NCBI RefSeq assembly: GCF_019357415.1
Contig: NZ_CP048410.1
Coordinates: 2,203,001 to 2,267,000, forward strand
Direction of reading: 5' to 3'
Source of the DNA: Gramella sp. MT6
Lineage (GTDB): Bacteria > Bacteroidota > Bacteroidia > Flavobacteriales > Flavobacteriaceae
DNA: 64,000 bases
The position numbers and the translations under genes are program-made. The notes beneath the pieces are model-generated. The model was not told the origin of the DNA. It searched no databases and was given only the letters and a program-made list of their open reading frames with translations. Below are positions 8,203 to 17,494 of the stretch, piece by piece (positions within the stretch are counted from its first letter, which is position 1; every line of letters begins with the position of its first letter).

Positions 8203-10563
8203 CTAGAATACTCCACCGCCTCCGTCATCATCGTTATCACGACTTTTACGCTTAAGTGCTTTGTTCTTTCCGCCACCAAACCTGTAGGAGAATCCAAGAT
8301 AAACTGTTTGTGTTTCTCCTTTAAATCTTCCTGTTTGTTCGATTGGTCGCCCATCTGTAACTCTAAATTCCTGGGTGTCGAAGACATCGTTGAAGTTGAG
8401 ACTAAGAGTGGCTTTATCGTCTTCCAGGAATGAATATCTCGCTCCAAGATTCATGAAATACATTGGCTTAACATCCAATTGAAGGTCCTGACTTTTACTT
8501 CTGTAAAATCCGAATAAGGAGAAAGTAAAGGACTCAGTCGCCTCGAAGTTGTGATTTGTCCTAAAGGTGAAAGCCTTATTGTCTATTTCAATAAATTCAG
8601 TACCCGCAACTCCTTTGAGTGTCTGTCCGTATAATTCAAGTCCGGTATTAGTACTCCACCAATCGGTGAACTTATAGTTTGCAGAGAATTCAGCTCCATA
8701 AGAATCGTTGGAATCAAAATTTGCAAAAGTTAGAAACAATGAGCCCGGCTCATCTTCCATGGTGTCAAACACCTGATTGATCTCGTCTATGGTTCTTCTG
8801 TAGAAAACTCCACTAGTGATACTTCCTTTCTTACCTAGTTTACGAGTGTAATTAAATTCAATTGAATTAGTGAATTGTGGCTTCAATTCAGGATTCCCCG
8901 CTACCGTCAACCTTGGAGATGCGACTTCTCGTATTGGGTTTACCTGTCCAAATCCGGGTCTATCAACTCTTCGGCTGAAACTTAACTGGTAAGAATTCTT
9001 TTCACCAGGGGTGTAACTTAAAAATCCAGAAGGATATACCGTAAAGTAATCATCTTCAAAAACCAGTTCTCCATTGTAGGTTGCATCTACATTAAAGTTT
9101 TCAAGGCGTGCTCCTAACTGGTAAGACCATTTTTCAAAATTCTGCCCGAAAGTCGTGTAAAAGCTATAAATGTCTCTTTTATACTGGTAATCGCTGTTAG
9201 TAAAATCTGGATTGGTGGTCTGGTAATCGTTATCTGTATCCAGTAACCTAACTTCAGCACCCATTTCCAATTTTGAAACATCATTAAGCGGATTCACATA
9301 ATCGATATTTCCTGTGAAATTTTCCCTGCTTTGTTGTACGAAATCTGTATAAGGAACCAGGTCTAAACCTGATTCAGCGAAATCTATTTCTGTATTTTCT
9401 TCTTCTTCAAAATCGTTATAATCCAATTCAAATTGAATATCATGACCATCTTTTCCAAAATCATGATCAAATAGAAAGTTGTATGCCGAGTTTCTATTAT
9501 CCATATTCATATTTAGAAGCTGGGTGATATTCATCGAAGGATCACTAAGATCTCTTACGGCGATATATCCATCTGGTCCACCATCATATAGATTTTGATT
9601 GGTATAGAAAGACAGGGTATTCTTGTCATTTAAATAATAATCCACACCAACTTTATATAAATAAGATTCTCTTTCGTTATCCACTTTAAAGGTCTGTTCA
9701 ATATTTTGTTCAGGCAGAAAGATCGTTCCGCCATTTTCTCTCGGACCAAAATTAGTTCCCAGGTTTGTGTAAAAATTGAACTTTCCCGTTCTGTAATTCA
9801 TATCTACGGTTCCGTTGAACCTGGTGTTCTCGCCCACGGTAAGCCCGGTGGAAAGGTTACCGTTAAATCCCTGGTTTGCATTTTTATGAAGTACAATATT
9901 GATGATTCCACTCATGCCTTCGGGATTATATTTTGCTGAAGGATTCGTGATCAATTCTATACTCTTTATGGAAGTTGAAGGAATTTGTTTTAGAAGTTGA
10001 GCCGGATCCATGTTGGTAGGTTTTCCGTCTACCAGGATTCGAACATTCGAATTTCCTCTTAAAGCAATATTCCCATCCTGGTCAATATTTACTGAAGGGA
10101 TATTCACCATGATCTCTGAAGCGCTGGCTCCGGTCGTCATTAGATCTTTTCCAACGTTTATGACCTTTCTGTCCACACGTTGCTCTATGGTCGTTCTTTC
10201 TGCGATCACGACCGTTTCGTCAAGCATGGCGATATCTGGCTCCAGCTTAATGGTTCCAATTTCGATTTTAGTATTATTTCTGTCTATATGTATTTCCTTT
10301 TGGTAGGTCTTGTAGCCCACGAACTGAACTTTGAAAACATAATCTCCAGTTTTGATATTATCTATCTGGAAAGTTCCGTCGTCACTGGAAGTGATACCAG
10401 TAACGAGATTACCTTCCATATCATTTATAATAATAGTGGCGTAGGGGATGGGTTCATTTAATTCTTCATCGATTACAGATCCTGAAATTTTTCCCGTTGG
10501 GTCTGTAAAAGCCATGGTTAGGGCTGAGGTAAATAATAAAAAGCTAAAAAATAACTGTCTCAT
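8203..10563 (-). CDS. TonB-dependent receptor-like outer membrane beta-barrel protein
   Basis: 786 residues. Signal peptide (MRQLFFSFLLFTSALTMAF), then a carboxypeptidase-D-like regulatory domain (GKISGSVIDEELNEPIPYA ... VGYKTYQKEI, about residues 24-110), a TonB plug domain (GASASEIMVNIPSVNIDQDG, IRILVDGKPTN region, ELITNPSAKYNPEGMSGIINI about 135-225), and a C-terminal beta-barrel of the OMP_b-brl_3 type rich in alternating aromatic strands. The barrel's last strand (YLGFSYRFGGG) is followed by a polar, Lys- and Asp-rich tail ending GGGGVF. It probably imports or sorts an unknown ligand. It has no SusD partner next to it. Single gene. Confidence 0.88.
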   Translation of the reverse strand: MRQLFFSFLLFTSALTMAFTDPTGKISGSVIDEELNEPIPYATIIINDMEGNLVTGITSSDDGTFQIDNIKTGDYVFKVQFVGYKTYQKEIHIDRNNTKIEIGTIKLEPDIAMLDETVVIAERTTIEQRVDRKVINVGKDLMTTGASASEIMVNIPSVNIDQDGNIALRGNSNVRILVDGKPTNMDPAQLLKQIPSTSIKSIELITNPSAKYNPEGMSGIINIVLHKNANQGFNGNLSTGLTVGENTRFNGTVDMNYRTGKFNFYTNLGTNFGPRENGGTIFLPEQNIEQTFKVDNERESYLYKVGVDYYLNDKNTLSFYTNQNLYDGGPDGYIAVRDLSDPSMNITQLLNMNMDNRNSAYNFLFDHDFGKDGHDIQFELDYNDFEEEENTEIDFAESGLDLVPYTDFVQQSRENFTGNIDYVNPLNDVSKLEMGAEVRLLDTDNDYQTTNPDFTNSDYQYKRDIYSFYTTFGQNFEKWSYQLGARLENFNVDATYNGELVFEDDYFTVYPSGFLSYTPGEKNSYQLSFSRRVDRPGFGQVNPIREVASPRLTVAGNPELKPQFTNSIEFNYTRKLGKKGSITSGVFYRRTIDEINQVFDTMEDEPGSLFLTFANFDSNDSYGAEFSANYKFTDWWSTNTGLELYGQTLKGVAGTEFIEIDNKAFTFRTNHNFEATESFTFSLFGFYRSKSQDLQLDVKPMYFMNLGARYSFLEDDKATLSLNFNDVFDTQEFRVTDGRPIEQTGRFKGETQTVYLGFSYRFGGGKNKALKRKSRDNDDDGGGGVF

Positions 10564-10701
10564 TTTTTGATTGATTTTGATGATTTATGTTTAACAAGTT
10601 ACTTGGTATTGCATAATAGATGATCACAATACCTCGCATTTTGATGACCTTGTACTATTAAGACGACTTAAAAAATGGTTTGTTACAAGTTTTTTAAAAA
10701 G

Positions 10702-10732
10702 AACCTGCATCTCTATAAAGAAATGCAGGTTT
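10702..10732. other. Hairpin in the 295-bp gap between the barrel gene and the CoA-binding gene
   Basis: AACCTGCAT (10702-10710) pairs with ATGCAGGTT (10723-10731), with a 12-nt loop and a short TTT tail. It could be a weak terminator or a leader hairpin of the divergent barrel gene. The rest of 10564-10858 shows no coding potential; a PadR-style AT-rich element near 10600-10620 was considered but not supported. Confidence 0.4.
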
Positions 10733-10825
10733 TGGCAAGATCATCTTTCTTAACACTAACCATCAAAATTAATTGGATGATCTCGCAAGGCCCGGACCTC
10801 ATTCTAAAGACTATTCCAGATAATG

Positions 10826-10854
10826 TTTGTTACACCAATTTTTGATTAACTTTG
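10826..10854 (+). promoter_or_regulatory. Promoter of CoA-binding gene
   Basis: TTTG (10826-10829), 17-nt spacer, TAACTTTG (10847-10854), a perfect -7 match. The predicted start point (about 4 nt after the G) falls on or next to the ATG at 10859, implying a leaderless transcript. Confidence 0.6.
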
Positions 10855-10858
10855 AAAT

Positions 10859-11221
10859 ATGAAGAAAAAAACCCTTGTTTTAGGAGCTTCTCTAAATCCT
10901 GCCCGCTATTCTAATCTGGCGATTAACAGATTGGTGAAACACGATCAACCAACGGTTGCTGTTGGTTTGCGTGAAGGTAATGTTGAAGGTGTAGAGATAA
11001 AGACAGAGAAATACCCATTTGAAGCTATAGATACGGTTACCTTATATCTAAATGCAAAGCGCCAAAAAGAATATTACGATTACATTATTTCCTTGCAGCC
11101 AGAGAGAGTGATATTTAATCCCGGGACCGAGAATCCAGAATTATATGATCTGCTTCATAAGAACGGGATAGATTATGAGAATGCCTGTACTTTAGTGATG
11201 CTTTCTTCTCACCAATATTAA
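10859..11221 (+). CDS. CoA-binding (Rossmann) domain protein, YccU-like
   Basis: 120 residues, a stand-alone CoA-binding Rossmann domain. KKKTLVLGASLNPARYSNLAI at the N-terminus carries the nucleotide-binding loop with the PARYS motif; later GVEIKTEKYP, VTLYLNAKRQ and FNPGTENPEL follow the family pattern (small cytosolic proteins related to the CoA-binding part of succinyl-CoA ligases). Biochemical role unknown. The 3' end overlaps the convergent symporter gene by 30 bp. Confidence 0.85.
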   Translation: MKKKTLVLGASLNPARYSNLAINRLVKHDQPTVAVGLREGNVEGVEIKTEKYPFEAIDTVTLYLNAKRQKEYYDYIISLQPERVIFNPGTENPELYDLLHKNGIDYENACTLVMLSSHQY

Positions 11222-12637
11222 TCCAAGAAAAGTCAGGAGGCCGTTTAGAATAAGAATAAAAAATCCGAATTCAAATCCAAACCACACCAGGCTGTTTATA
11301 CTTATTATATAAGACAGGATGGGTGCCGCAATGGCGATCACTGGTACAAGTTTATCTTTTACTTTCCATTTTGTAAATAATCCAAATGCATACAGTCCTA
11401 AAAGGGGACCATAAGTATAGCCTGCAAACTGAAACAATTTATTGATGACGCTTTTATCTGCAATCGCGTATTTAAAGGCCAGCATGACCAGGACCAATAA
11501 TACTGAAATGGCCACGTGAATTTGTTTTCTAATTCTAACCTGTTTCTTTTCATCATAGCGTTTTTCTATATCCAGAATATCTATGCTGAAGGAAGTGGTT
11601 AAAGAAGTAAGCGCGCTGTCTGCGCTGGAATAAGCAGCAGCAATTAATCCCAGGATAAAGAAAATGGCCACACCCAGTCCCAGGTCACCACTGGTAGCTA
11701 TAGCTGGAAAGAGGTCATCTCTAACCTCGGTAATTCCATTTATTTCTGCGTAATCTGTAAGTAAAACTCCGAGGGCAAGGAATAGGAAATTTACAAATAC
11801 GAGCACAATGGTAAACCAGAACATGTTCTTCTGGGCATCCTTCAAAGTACGGCAGGTGAGGTTCTTCTGCATCATATCCTGATCAAGCCCCGTCATAACG
11901 ATCGCGATAAATGCACCTGACAGGAATTGTTTTACAAAGTGGTCCTTGCTTTTCCAATCGTCAAAAAAGAACATTTTAGAATGTTCGCTTTCGGCTAAAT
12001 AACCCATTAGATTGTTTAAAGAAAAACCAAGGTCTTCAGAAATAAAATAAATGGTGATCCCCAAAGCCAGAAGCATGAAAAATGTCTGTAATGTATCTGT
12101 CCAGATAATGGTTTTGATCCCGCTTTTAAAAGTATATAGCCAGATGAGTAAAATTGTGATGGAAACCGTTACATAATATGGCACCCCCATGGCATCGAAA
12201 ACAATAAGCTGCAGCACATTCGCTACTAAAAATAACCTGAAACTTGCGCCTACTACTCTTGATAACAGGAAAAAAGAAGCGCCTGTTTTATAAGAAGCAT
12301 TTCCGAACCTGTTTTCAAGATAAGTATAAATAGATGTAAGGTTCATCTTATAATATAGGGGGAGGAGGACCTGGGCAATTACTGCGTAGCCCACTGTATA
12401 CCCAAGTACCACCTGGAAATAACTAAAAGAATCTGATTCTACTGTTCCCGGAATCGAGATAAAAGTAATACCACTAAGCGAAGCACCTATCATTCCAAAG
12501 GCAACCAGGTACCAGGGGGCCTGTTTATTAGCTTTGAAAAATTCGGCGTTGCTGCCACCGCGGCCTGTGAAATAAGATATAAGAATAAGAACTGCAAAAT
12601 AAGCAGCGACTAGAATGAGGACCTGATATGGTTGCAT
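11192..12637 (-). CDS. Sodium:solute symporter
   Basis: 481 residues, strongly hydrophobic with about 13 membrane segments. GMIGASLSGITFISIPG near residues 52-68 and the conserved stretch FIAIVMTGLDQDMMQKNL belong to the SSS (SLC5-like) family; GLIAAAYSSADSALTSLTTSFSIDIL is the classic SSS signature carrying Na+-binding serines. Inner membrane; couples sodium entry to uptake of an unidentified small molecule. Divergent from recR, convergent with the CoA-binding gene. Confidence 0.92.
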   Translation of the reverse strand: MQPYQVLILVAAYFAVLILISYFTGRGGSNAEFFKANKQAPWYLVAFGMIGASLSGITFISIPGTVESDSFSYFQVVLGYTVGYAVIAQVLLPLYYKMNLTSIYTYLENRFGNASYKTGASFFLLSRVVGASFRLFLVANVLQLIVFDAMGVPYYVTVSITILLIWLYTFKSGIKTIIWTDTLQTFFMLLALGITIYFISEDLGFSLNNLMGYLAESEHSKMFFFDDWKSKDHFVKQFLSGAFIAIVMTGLDQDMMQKNLTCRTLKDAQKNMFWFTIVLVFVNFLFLALGVLLTDYAEINGITEVRDDLFPAIATSGDLGLGVAIFFILGLIAAAYSSADSALTSLTTSFSIDILDIEKRYDEKKQVRIRKQIHVAISVLLVLVMLAFKYAIADKSVINKLFQFAGYTYGPLLGLYAFGLFTKWKVKDKLVPVIAIAAPILSYIISINSLVWFGFEFGFFILILNGLLTFLGLILVRRKHH

Positions 12638-12714
12638 AAGTAGTAATTCTGCGGAGCAATTTACAAATTAAGGTTTAAGTAATTTCATCCATCAAAAAAA
12701 TCATAAATTCGCAT

Positions 12715-13332
12715 ATGGATTTTTCTTCAAAATTACTGGAGCAGGCAGTAGATGAAATGTCGCAATTGCCGGGAATAGGAAAGCGAACCGCCCTTAGGCT
12801 CGTTTTACATCTATTGAAACAGCCAGAAGAACAAACTGAACAATTGGCGAAAGCCCTTCAGAATCTTCGACAGAATATAAAACTTTGCAAGAATTGCTTT
12901 AATATAAGCGATACCGAGCTTTGCGAGATCTGCGCAAACCCGTCCCGGGTTTCAGAGATCGTTTGTGTAGTTGAAGATATCAGGGATGTGATGGCTATAG
13001 AAAATACGGGTCAGTACCGGGGGCATTATCATGTTCTTGGAGGCAAGATAAGCCCGATGGATGGAATTGGTCCTTCTCAACTAACTATTAAACCTCTCAT
13101 CGAAAAGGTGACCTCAGGAAAGATCGAAGAGATCATATTTGCCTTGAGCAGTACTCTGGAAGGAGATACTACTAATTTCTATATTTTTAAGCAGCTAGAG
13201 GGAACCGGAGTGAAGACTTCAACCATCGCCCGCGGAATTTCGGTTGGTGATGAACTGGAGTATGCAGATGAGGTGACTTTAGGTAGGAGTATCACCAATA
13301 GAATTCCGTTTGAAAATTCCATGAAAGGTTGA
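12715..13332 (+). CDS. recR: Recombination protein RecR
   Basis: 205 residues, standard length. N-terminal helix-hairpin-helix ([12 protein letters not shown] about 19-30), four-cysteine zinc finger ([16 protein letters not shown] about 58-73), Toprim domain ([26 protein letters not shown] about 86-110). Loads RecA with RecO/RecF for gap repair, cytoplasmic. A variant -7 box TAAATTCG (12704-12711) ends 4 nt before the ATG, so the mRNA may be leaderless. Confidence 0.96.
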   Translation: MDFSSKLLEQAVDEMSQLPGIGKRTALRLVLHLLKQPEEQTEQLAKALQNLRQNIKLCKNCFNISDTELCEICANPSRVSEIVCVVEDIRDVMAIENTGQYRGHYHVLGGKISPMDGIGPSQLTIKPLIEKVTSGKIEEIIFALSSTLEGDTTNFYIFKQLEGTGVKTSTIARGISVGDELEYADEVTLGRSITNRIPFENSMKG

Positions 13333-13549
13333 TCTGAATGAAGGTATTCAACAGGATTAATTTTTTAAAAACTCCCGAAACTTTTTCAATTCCGTAGCTG
13401 AAATCGTAATTTTAGCAGGAATTTTTAGGCTTAATACGACTAGAAGAAATTCAGTAAAAACTAATTTTATTGATTTTTTAATATTTAATAAGTGGTATTT
13501 TGATTAAATTCGCAACTCGAACAACTAAAATCGCATCTGATTTAACGAT

Positions 13550-14875
13550 ATGGCAAAATTTGAATTAAAGTTACCCAAAATGGGTGAAAGTGTTGCTGAA
13601 GCAACGATAACTAGCTGGCTTAAAGAGGTTGGAGATACCATAGAAATGGATGAGCCTGTACTGGAGATTGCTACAGATAAGGTTGATAGTGAAGTTCCAA
13701 GTGAGGTGGATGGTAAGCTGGTTGAGAAACTTTTCGAAGCCGATGATGTGGTAAAAGTAGGACAGACCATCGCAATTATTGAAACCGATGGTGAAGTAGA
13801 AGATTCTGGTGTAGACGAAGATGATGAAGATGAGCCGGAAGAAGCTGCAGAGGTAACCGAAACAGTAGAGGCTGCAAAAACAACCGCTACAGGAGGGTCA
13901 ACTGAAGATTATTCAGACTCATCGAGATTCTATTCTCCATTAGTAAGAAATATCGCAAAAGAAGAAGGCATCTCCTTAGAGGAGCTGGATAAGATAAAGG
14001 GAACTGGTAAAGAAGGTCGTGTAACCAAGAATGATATTCTAGGCTATGTAGAGAACCGCGGGAAGCAACCAAAAGAGGCTTCAGCTTCTGCATCTAAATC
14101 TATAGATACTAAAGGTATGGATGCTGGTGTTTCTAAACAGCCGGAACCTGTGGTAAGTGGTGAAGATGAGATCGTAGAAATGACCCGAATGGGTAAAATG
14201 ATCGCTCATCATATGGTAGAGAGTGTTCAGAAATCTGCTCATGTACAATCTTTTATAGAAGTAGATGTTACCAATATCTGGAACTGGAGAAATAAGCATA
14301 AAGCAGAATTTCAGAAGAAGGAAGGAGAAAAGTTAACATTTACTCCAATCTTTATGGAGGCTGTAGCAAAGGCCATACGTGATTTTCCAATGATCAATAT
14401 ATCTGTGAATGAGGATGCCACGAAAGTGATCAAAAAGAAAAATATCAACCTGGGAATGGCTGCGGCTTTACCGGATGGTAACCTGATTGTTCCAGTAATT
14501 AAAAATGCAGATAGATTAAATCTTGTAGGAATGGCCAAGGCTGTAAATGATCTGGCCAACCGTGCAAGGCAAAATAAACTTAAACCAGATGACATCCAGG
14601 GAGGTACCTATACTGTGACTAACGTGGGGACTTTTGGAAGTATCATGGGAACTCCAATCATTAATCAACCGCAAGTAGGTATTCTAGCACTAGGTGCAAT
14701 TAGAAAAATGCCAGCGGTTATTGAAACTCCAGATGGAGATTTTATTGGAATTCGTTATAAAATGATACTTTCTCACAGTTATGATCATCGTGTAGTGAAT
14801 GGTGCACTTGGAGGACAATTTGTTCAGAGAGTGGCCCAGTATCTTGAAGGATTCGATAAGGATAGGGAAATATAA
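13550..14875 (+). CDS. 2-oxo acid dehydrogenase E2 (dihydrolipoyllysine acyltransferase)
   Basis: 441 residues. Lipoyl domain at 3-78 with the lipoylated lysine K44 in EIATDKVDSEVPS; an acidic hinge (about 80-120); peripheral-subunit-binding domain at about 127-165 (SPLVRNIAKEEGISLEEL, GTGKEGRVTKNDIL); catalytic acyltransferase domain to the end. The active-site segment reads HSYDHRVVNGALGG, so the usual DHRxxDG has Asn in place of Asp (N417). Transfers the acyl group from a branched-chain-type or related 2-oxo acid dehydrogenase E1 to CoA. No E1 or E3 gene is adjacent; the upstream 217 bp hold only AT-rich promoter-like sequence. Confidence 0.92.
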   Translation: MAKFELKLPKMGESVAEATITSWLKEVGDTIEMDEPVLEIATDKVDSEVPSEVDGKLVEKLFEADDVVKVGQTIAIIETDGEVEDSGVDEDDEDEPEEAAEVTETVEAAKTTATGGSTEDYSDSSRFYSPLVRNIAKEEGISLEELDKIKGTGKEGRVTKNDILGYVENRGKQPKEASASASKSIDTKGMDAGVSKQPEPVVSGEDEIVEMTRMGKMIAHHMVESVQKSAHVQSFIEVDVTNIWNWRNKHKAEFQKKEGEKLTFTPIFMEAVAKAIRDFPMINISVNEDATKVIKKKNINLGMAAALPDGNLIVPVIKNADRLNLVGMAKAVNDLANRARQNKLKPDDIQGGTYTVTNVGTFGSIMGTPIINQPQVGILALGAIRKMPAVIETPDGDFIGIRYKMILSHSYDHRVVNGALGGQFVQRVAQYLEGFDKDREI

Positions 14876-14896
14876 TTTCACTTAAATAATTTCATG

Positions 14897-14930
14897 AAAA
14901 GCCACGTAATTCGTGGCTTTTTTTATTTTT
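14897..14930 (+). terminator. Terminator of E2 gene
   Basis: AAAAGCCACG (14897-14906) pairs with CGTGGCTTTT (from 14912) and a T tract follows. Confidence 0.9.
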
Positions 14931-15014
14931 AGAAAATTTTTGAATTAAATTATTTCTAGATCTAATTTTTAAGCCAACCATCAATTTATGCTAACTTTAC
15001 CCAAATTTTAAAAT

Positions 15015-15791
15015 ATGGACCTCAAGCTTACCAAACCTATTTGCTTTTTTGACCTTGAAACAACCGGCACAAACATCTCTAAAGATAGAATCGTAGAGAT
15101 AGCCATTTTAAAAGTTTTTCCAAACGGAAATAAAGAGAGTCATACATGGCTGGTAAATCCTGAAAGAGATATTCCTGCAGAGGTAGTAGCAATTCACGGT
15201 ATTTCGAATGAGAAGGTTGAGAACGAACCAACATTTAAAGAACTGGCCACGAAGATCCATGATCTTATCAAAGGCTGTGACCTGGGCGGTTATAATTCCA
15301 ATCGTTTTGATATTCCTTTATTGGTGGAAGAATTGTTAAGAGCGGGAATAGACTTTGAGATGAAGAATGTGGTTGCTGTAGACGTCCAGACAATTTTCCA
15401 TAAAAAAGAGCAGCGTACTTTATCTGCCGCATATCAGTTCTATTGCGGTAAGGAACTTGAAGGTGCTCATGGAGCCGAGGCAGATACTGAAGCTACTTAT
15501 GAGGTTTTAAAGTCCCAGTTGGATAAATATGAGGATCTGGAAAATGATATGAAGTGGCTGGCAGATTTTAGTTCACGTAAGAAATTCGCAGATTTTGCTG
15601 GTTTTATCAGTTATGATAAAAAAGGAAAAGAGGTATTTGCTTTTGGTAAGTATAAAGGTAAACACGTAGAGCAGGTCCTGGAAGATGAACCGGGATATTT
15701 TGGTTGGATTCAAAATGCCGATTTTCCATTGTACACTAAGAAGGTGCTTACGGCTATAAAATTGCGCAAACTCAATAATAAGCTTTCTTAA
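15015..15791 (+). CDS. 3'-5' exonuclease, DnaQ/epsilon-like, with C-terminal Exo_X_C/DUF3820-like domain
   Basis: 258 residues. DEDDh exonuclease domain: CFFDLETTGT near residues 11-20 (Exo I), YNSNRFDIPLL near 95-105 (Exo II), HGAEADTEATYEV near 153-165 (Exo III, His and Asp). The C-terminal 60 residues contain FAFGKYKGKHVEQVL and PGYFGWI, the small domain found at the end of RNase T/ExoX-type proteins. Degrades DNA or RNA from the 3' end; the precise role (proofreading or repair) is not set by the sequence. Directly followed by the next gene with no spacer. Confidence 0.88.
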   Translation: MDLKLTKPICFFDLETTGTNISKDRIVEIAILKVFPNGNKESHTWLVNPERDIPAEVVAIHGISNEKVENEPTFKELATKIHDLIKGCDLGGYNSNRFDIPLLVEELLRAGIDFEMKNVVAVDVQTIFHKKEQRTLSAAYQFYCGKELEGAHGAEADTEATYEVLKSQLDKYEDLENDMKWLADFSSRKKFADFAGFISYDKKGKEVFAFGKYKGKHVEQVLEDEPGYFGWIQNADFPLYTKKVLTAIKLRKLNNKLS

Positions 15792-16730
15792 TTGAGGTTT
15801 TCACTAAAGCTAATTATATTATTCTTTTGTTTCAACCATTCTCTGGCTCAAAAAACCAAAGTGCAGGGAAGGGTTGTAGATGAGAATTCCATGCCATTGC
15901 CATATGCGCATTTATTATTTCAGAATTTTGCTATGGGAACTACCTCTAATGAAGAAGGGTATTTCGCCTTTAGTATTCCCGATAGCCTGCGTAAGGAAAA
16001 GATAAGAGTTAGCTATGTGGGCTTTAATTCAAAGATCGTAAGTATAGAAAATATCGTTGGGAGGGATATTAAGCTTATCCCTAAAAACGAAGGATTGGAT
16101 GAGGTTGTGCTTAAACAAATTCTGGAAAATAAAAGTTTTACTTATCGTCCCGAATGGAGAAATGGTTCTGTAGGCTTTGGGAATTTAAATGCCGGCCTTT
16201 ACCCATCGCAGATCGCTGTTTACTATCCAAAGCCTGATAAATTTGATGAGTCCTGTTATTTGGAGGAGATCAGTATTTATTTTTTTAAAACTTCAGAACA
16301 GTGGAACCGTTCTTCAAAATTCAGATTACATATCTATAATGTTGATAAGAACGGAAAGCCCGGAGAGGACCTTTTAAAGAACTTAATAGTTGAAAGAGGT
16401 TCCAGGGAGTCCCGTGTAGATGTGAACCTACTCCAGGAAAAGATCAGTATACCTGAAGATGGATTTTTTATAGGGGTGGAGCATTTGTTCATAAAGGAAA
16501 ATCAATTTCGCGAGGCGAGGAATTATTATATCAATGATAGCCTGGTTGCTCAGGATTTTGAAATCACTAAATATGCACCGGTTTTTAAGGGGGTTTTAAT
16601 GGATGAAGCTGAAGATGCCTGGTTTTATGGTCCTTTAGGTTGGGAAAAGATCTCGGAACTTGAATTAACCCACGAGGCATTTAATTCTAAAATTCCGCTA
16701 CCGGCTTTTCAAGTTAAGATTACAGATTAG
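15792..16730 (+). CDS. Secreted carboxypeptidase-like regulatory domain protein, TTG start
   Basis: 312 residues. No ATG is available; TTG at 15792 immediately follows the exonuclease TAA and gives MRFSLKLIILFFCFNHSLAQ, a clean signal peptide cleaved after AQ. Residues about 22-105 form a carboxypeptidase-D-like regulatory domain (GRVVDENSMPLPYAHLLF, VSYVGFNSKIVSI). The remaining 200 residues are a beta-rich region of unknown function seen in similar Bacteroidetes surface proteins. Probably exported and periplasmic or outer-membrane associated. Translationally coupled to the exonuclease, although a functional link is not obvious. Confidence 0.75.
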   Translation: MRFSLKLIILFFCFNHSLAQKTKVQGRVVDENSMPLPYAHLLFQNFAMGTTSNEEGYFAFSIPDSLRKEKIRVSYVGFNSKIVSIENIVGRDIKLIPKNEGLDEVVLKQILENKSFTYRPEWRNGSVGFGNLNAGLYPSQIAVYYPKPDKFDESCYLEEISIYFFKTSEQWNRSSKFRLHIYNVDKNGKPGEDLLKNLIVERGSRESRVDVNLLQEKISIPEDGFFIGVEHLFIKENQFREARNYYINDSLVAQDFEITKYAPVFKGVLMDEAEDAWFYGPLGWEKISELELTHEAFNSKIPLPAFQVKITD

Positions 16731-16805
16731 AGAAATTCTTTAAGGCATTAAAAAAAATAGTCTTTTTCAGCTTATTTTCCTGGGTTATTAAATCCTCGAA
16801 ATTTT

Positions 16806-16813
16806 TATATTTG
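16806..16813 (+). promoter_or_regulatory. Predicted -7 box of FAH-family gene
   Basis: TATATTTG, perfect match to TAnnTTTG, 58 nt before the ATG at 16872. It would drive the FAH-family - Hpt - cinA run. No good -33 element. Confidence 0.5.
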
Positions 16814-16871
16814 GTTCCCGACGGAACCAGGTTCCCTAAATTCAATTTTCAATTCTATATTCCAGTTTCAG

Positions 16872-17486
16872 ATGAAGATCATTTGTGTAGGCCGAAATTA
16901 TACAGACCATATTGCAGAGTTAGAAAATGAGAAACCCGAAGATCCTGTGCTTTTTCAAAAGCCCGATACTTCTATCCTTCTAAAGAAACAACCTTTCTTT
17001 ATTCCAGATTTTTCTAATGACGTGCATTATGAGGTGGAAGTGTTGGTTAAGATCAAAAAGATCGGGAAGCATATCCAGGAGAAATTTGCTCATAAGTATT
17101 ATGATGAAATAGGCCTGGGGATAGATTTTACAGCAAGAGACCTGCAACAAAAATTAAAGGAAAAAGGATTGCCCTGGGAAAAAGCAAAAGCTTTTGACGG
17201 AGCCGCGGTAGTAAGTAATAAGTGGTTGGATAAGAAAGACTTGAATGATGTAAACGATCTTAAGTTCAGCCTTCAAAAAAATGATGAGGTGGTGCAGGAA
17301 GCCAGTACCTCACTTATGCTGTGGAAAATTGATGAATTAATTGCTTATATTTCGACGTATTTCACCTTGAAAATAGGCGATATCATATTTACAGGAACTC
17401 CTTCTGGAGTAGGAAAAGTGTCTCCTGAAGATCGTTTAACTGGTTTTCTGGAAGGCAATAAAATGTTTTCAATCAGAGTAAAATAA
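16872..17486 (+). CDS. Fumarylacetoacetate hydrolase family protein
   Basis: 204 residues, a compact single-domain FAH-fold enzyme. KIICVGRNYTDHI at the start, VHYEVEVLVKI near residues 55-65 (metal-binding glutamates), GIDFTARDLQ, and DIIFTGTPSGVG near the end are family signatures. Members include acylpyruvate hydrolases and oxaloacetate tautomerases/decarboxylases; the exact substrate cannot be set here. Cytoplasmic. It begins a tight three-gene unit with the Hpt protein (8-nt gap) and cinA. Confidence 0.9.
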   Translation: MKIICVGRNYTDHIAELENEKPEDPVLFQKPDTSILLKKQPFFIPDFSNDVHYEVEVLVKIKKIGKHIQEKFAHKYYDEIGLGIDFTARDLQQKLKEKGLPWEKAKAFDGAAVVSNKWLDKKDLNDVNDLKFSLQKNDEVVQEASTSLMLWKIDELIAYISTYFTLKIGDIIFTGTPSGVGKVSPEDRLTGFLEGNKMFSIRVK

Positions 17487-17494
17487 TTAACTGA

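Noticed and set aside
10590..10620. Operator for a PadR-type regulator upstream of the TonB-family gene
   Set aside because: A TTACTTGGTATTGCAT-like string is suggestive, but no regulator gene is adjacent and no clear palindrome exists.
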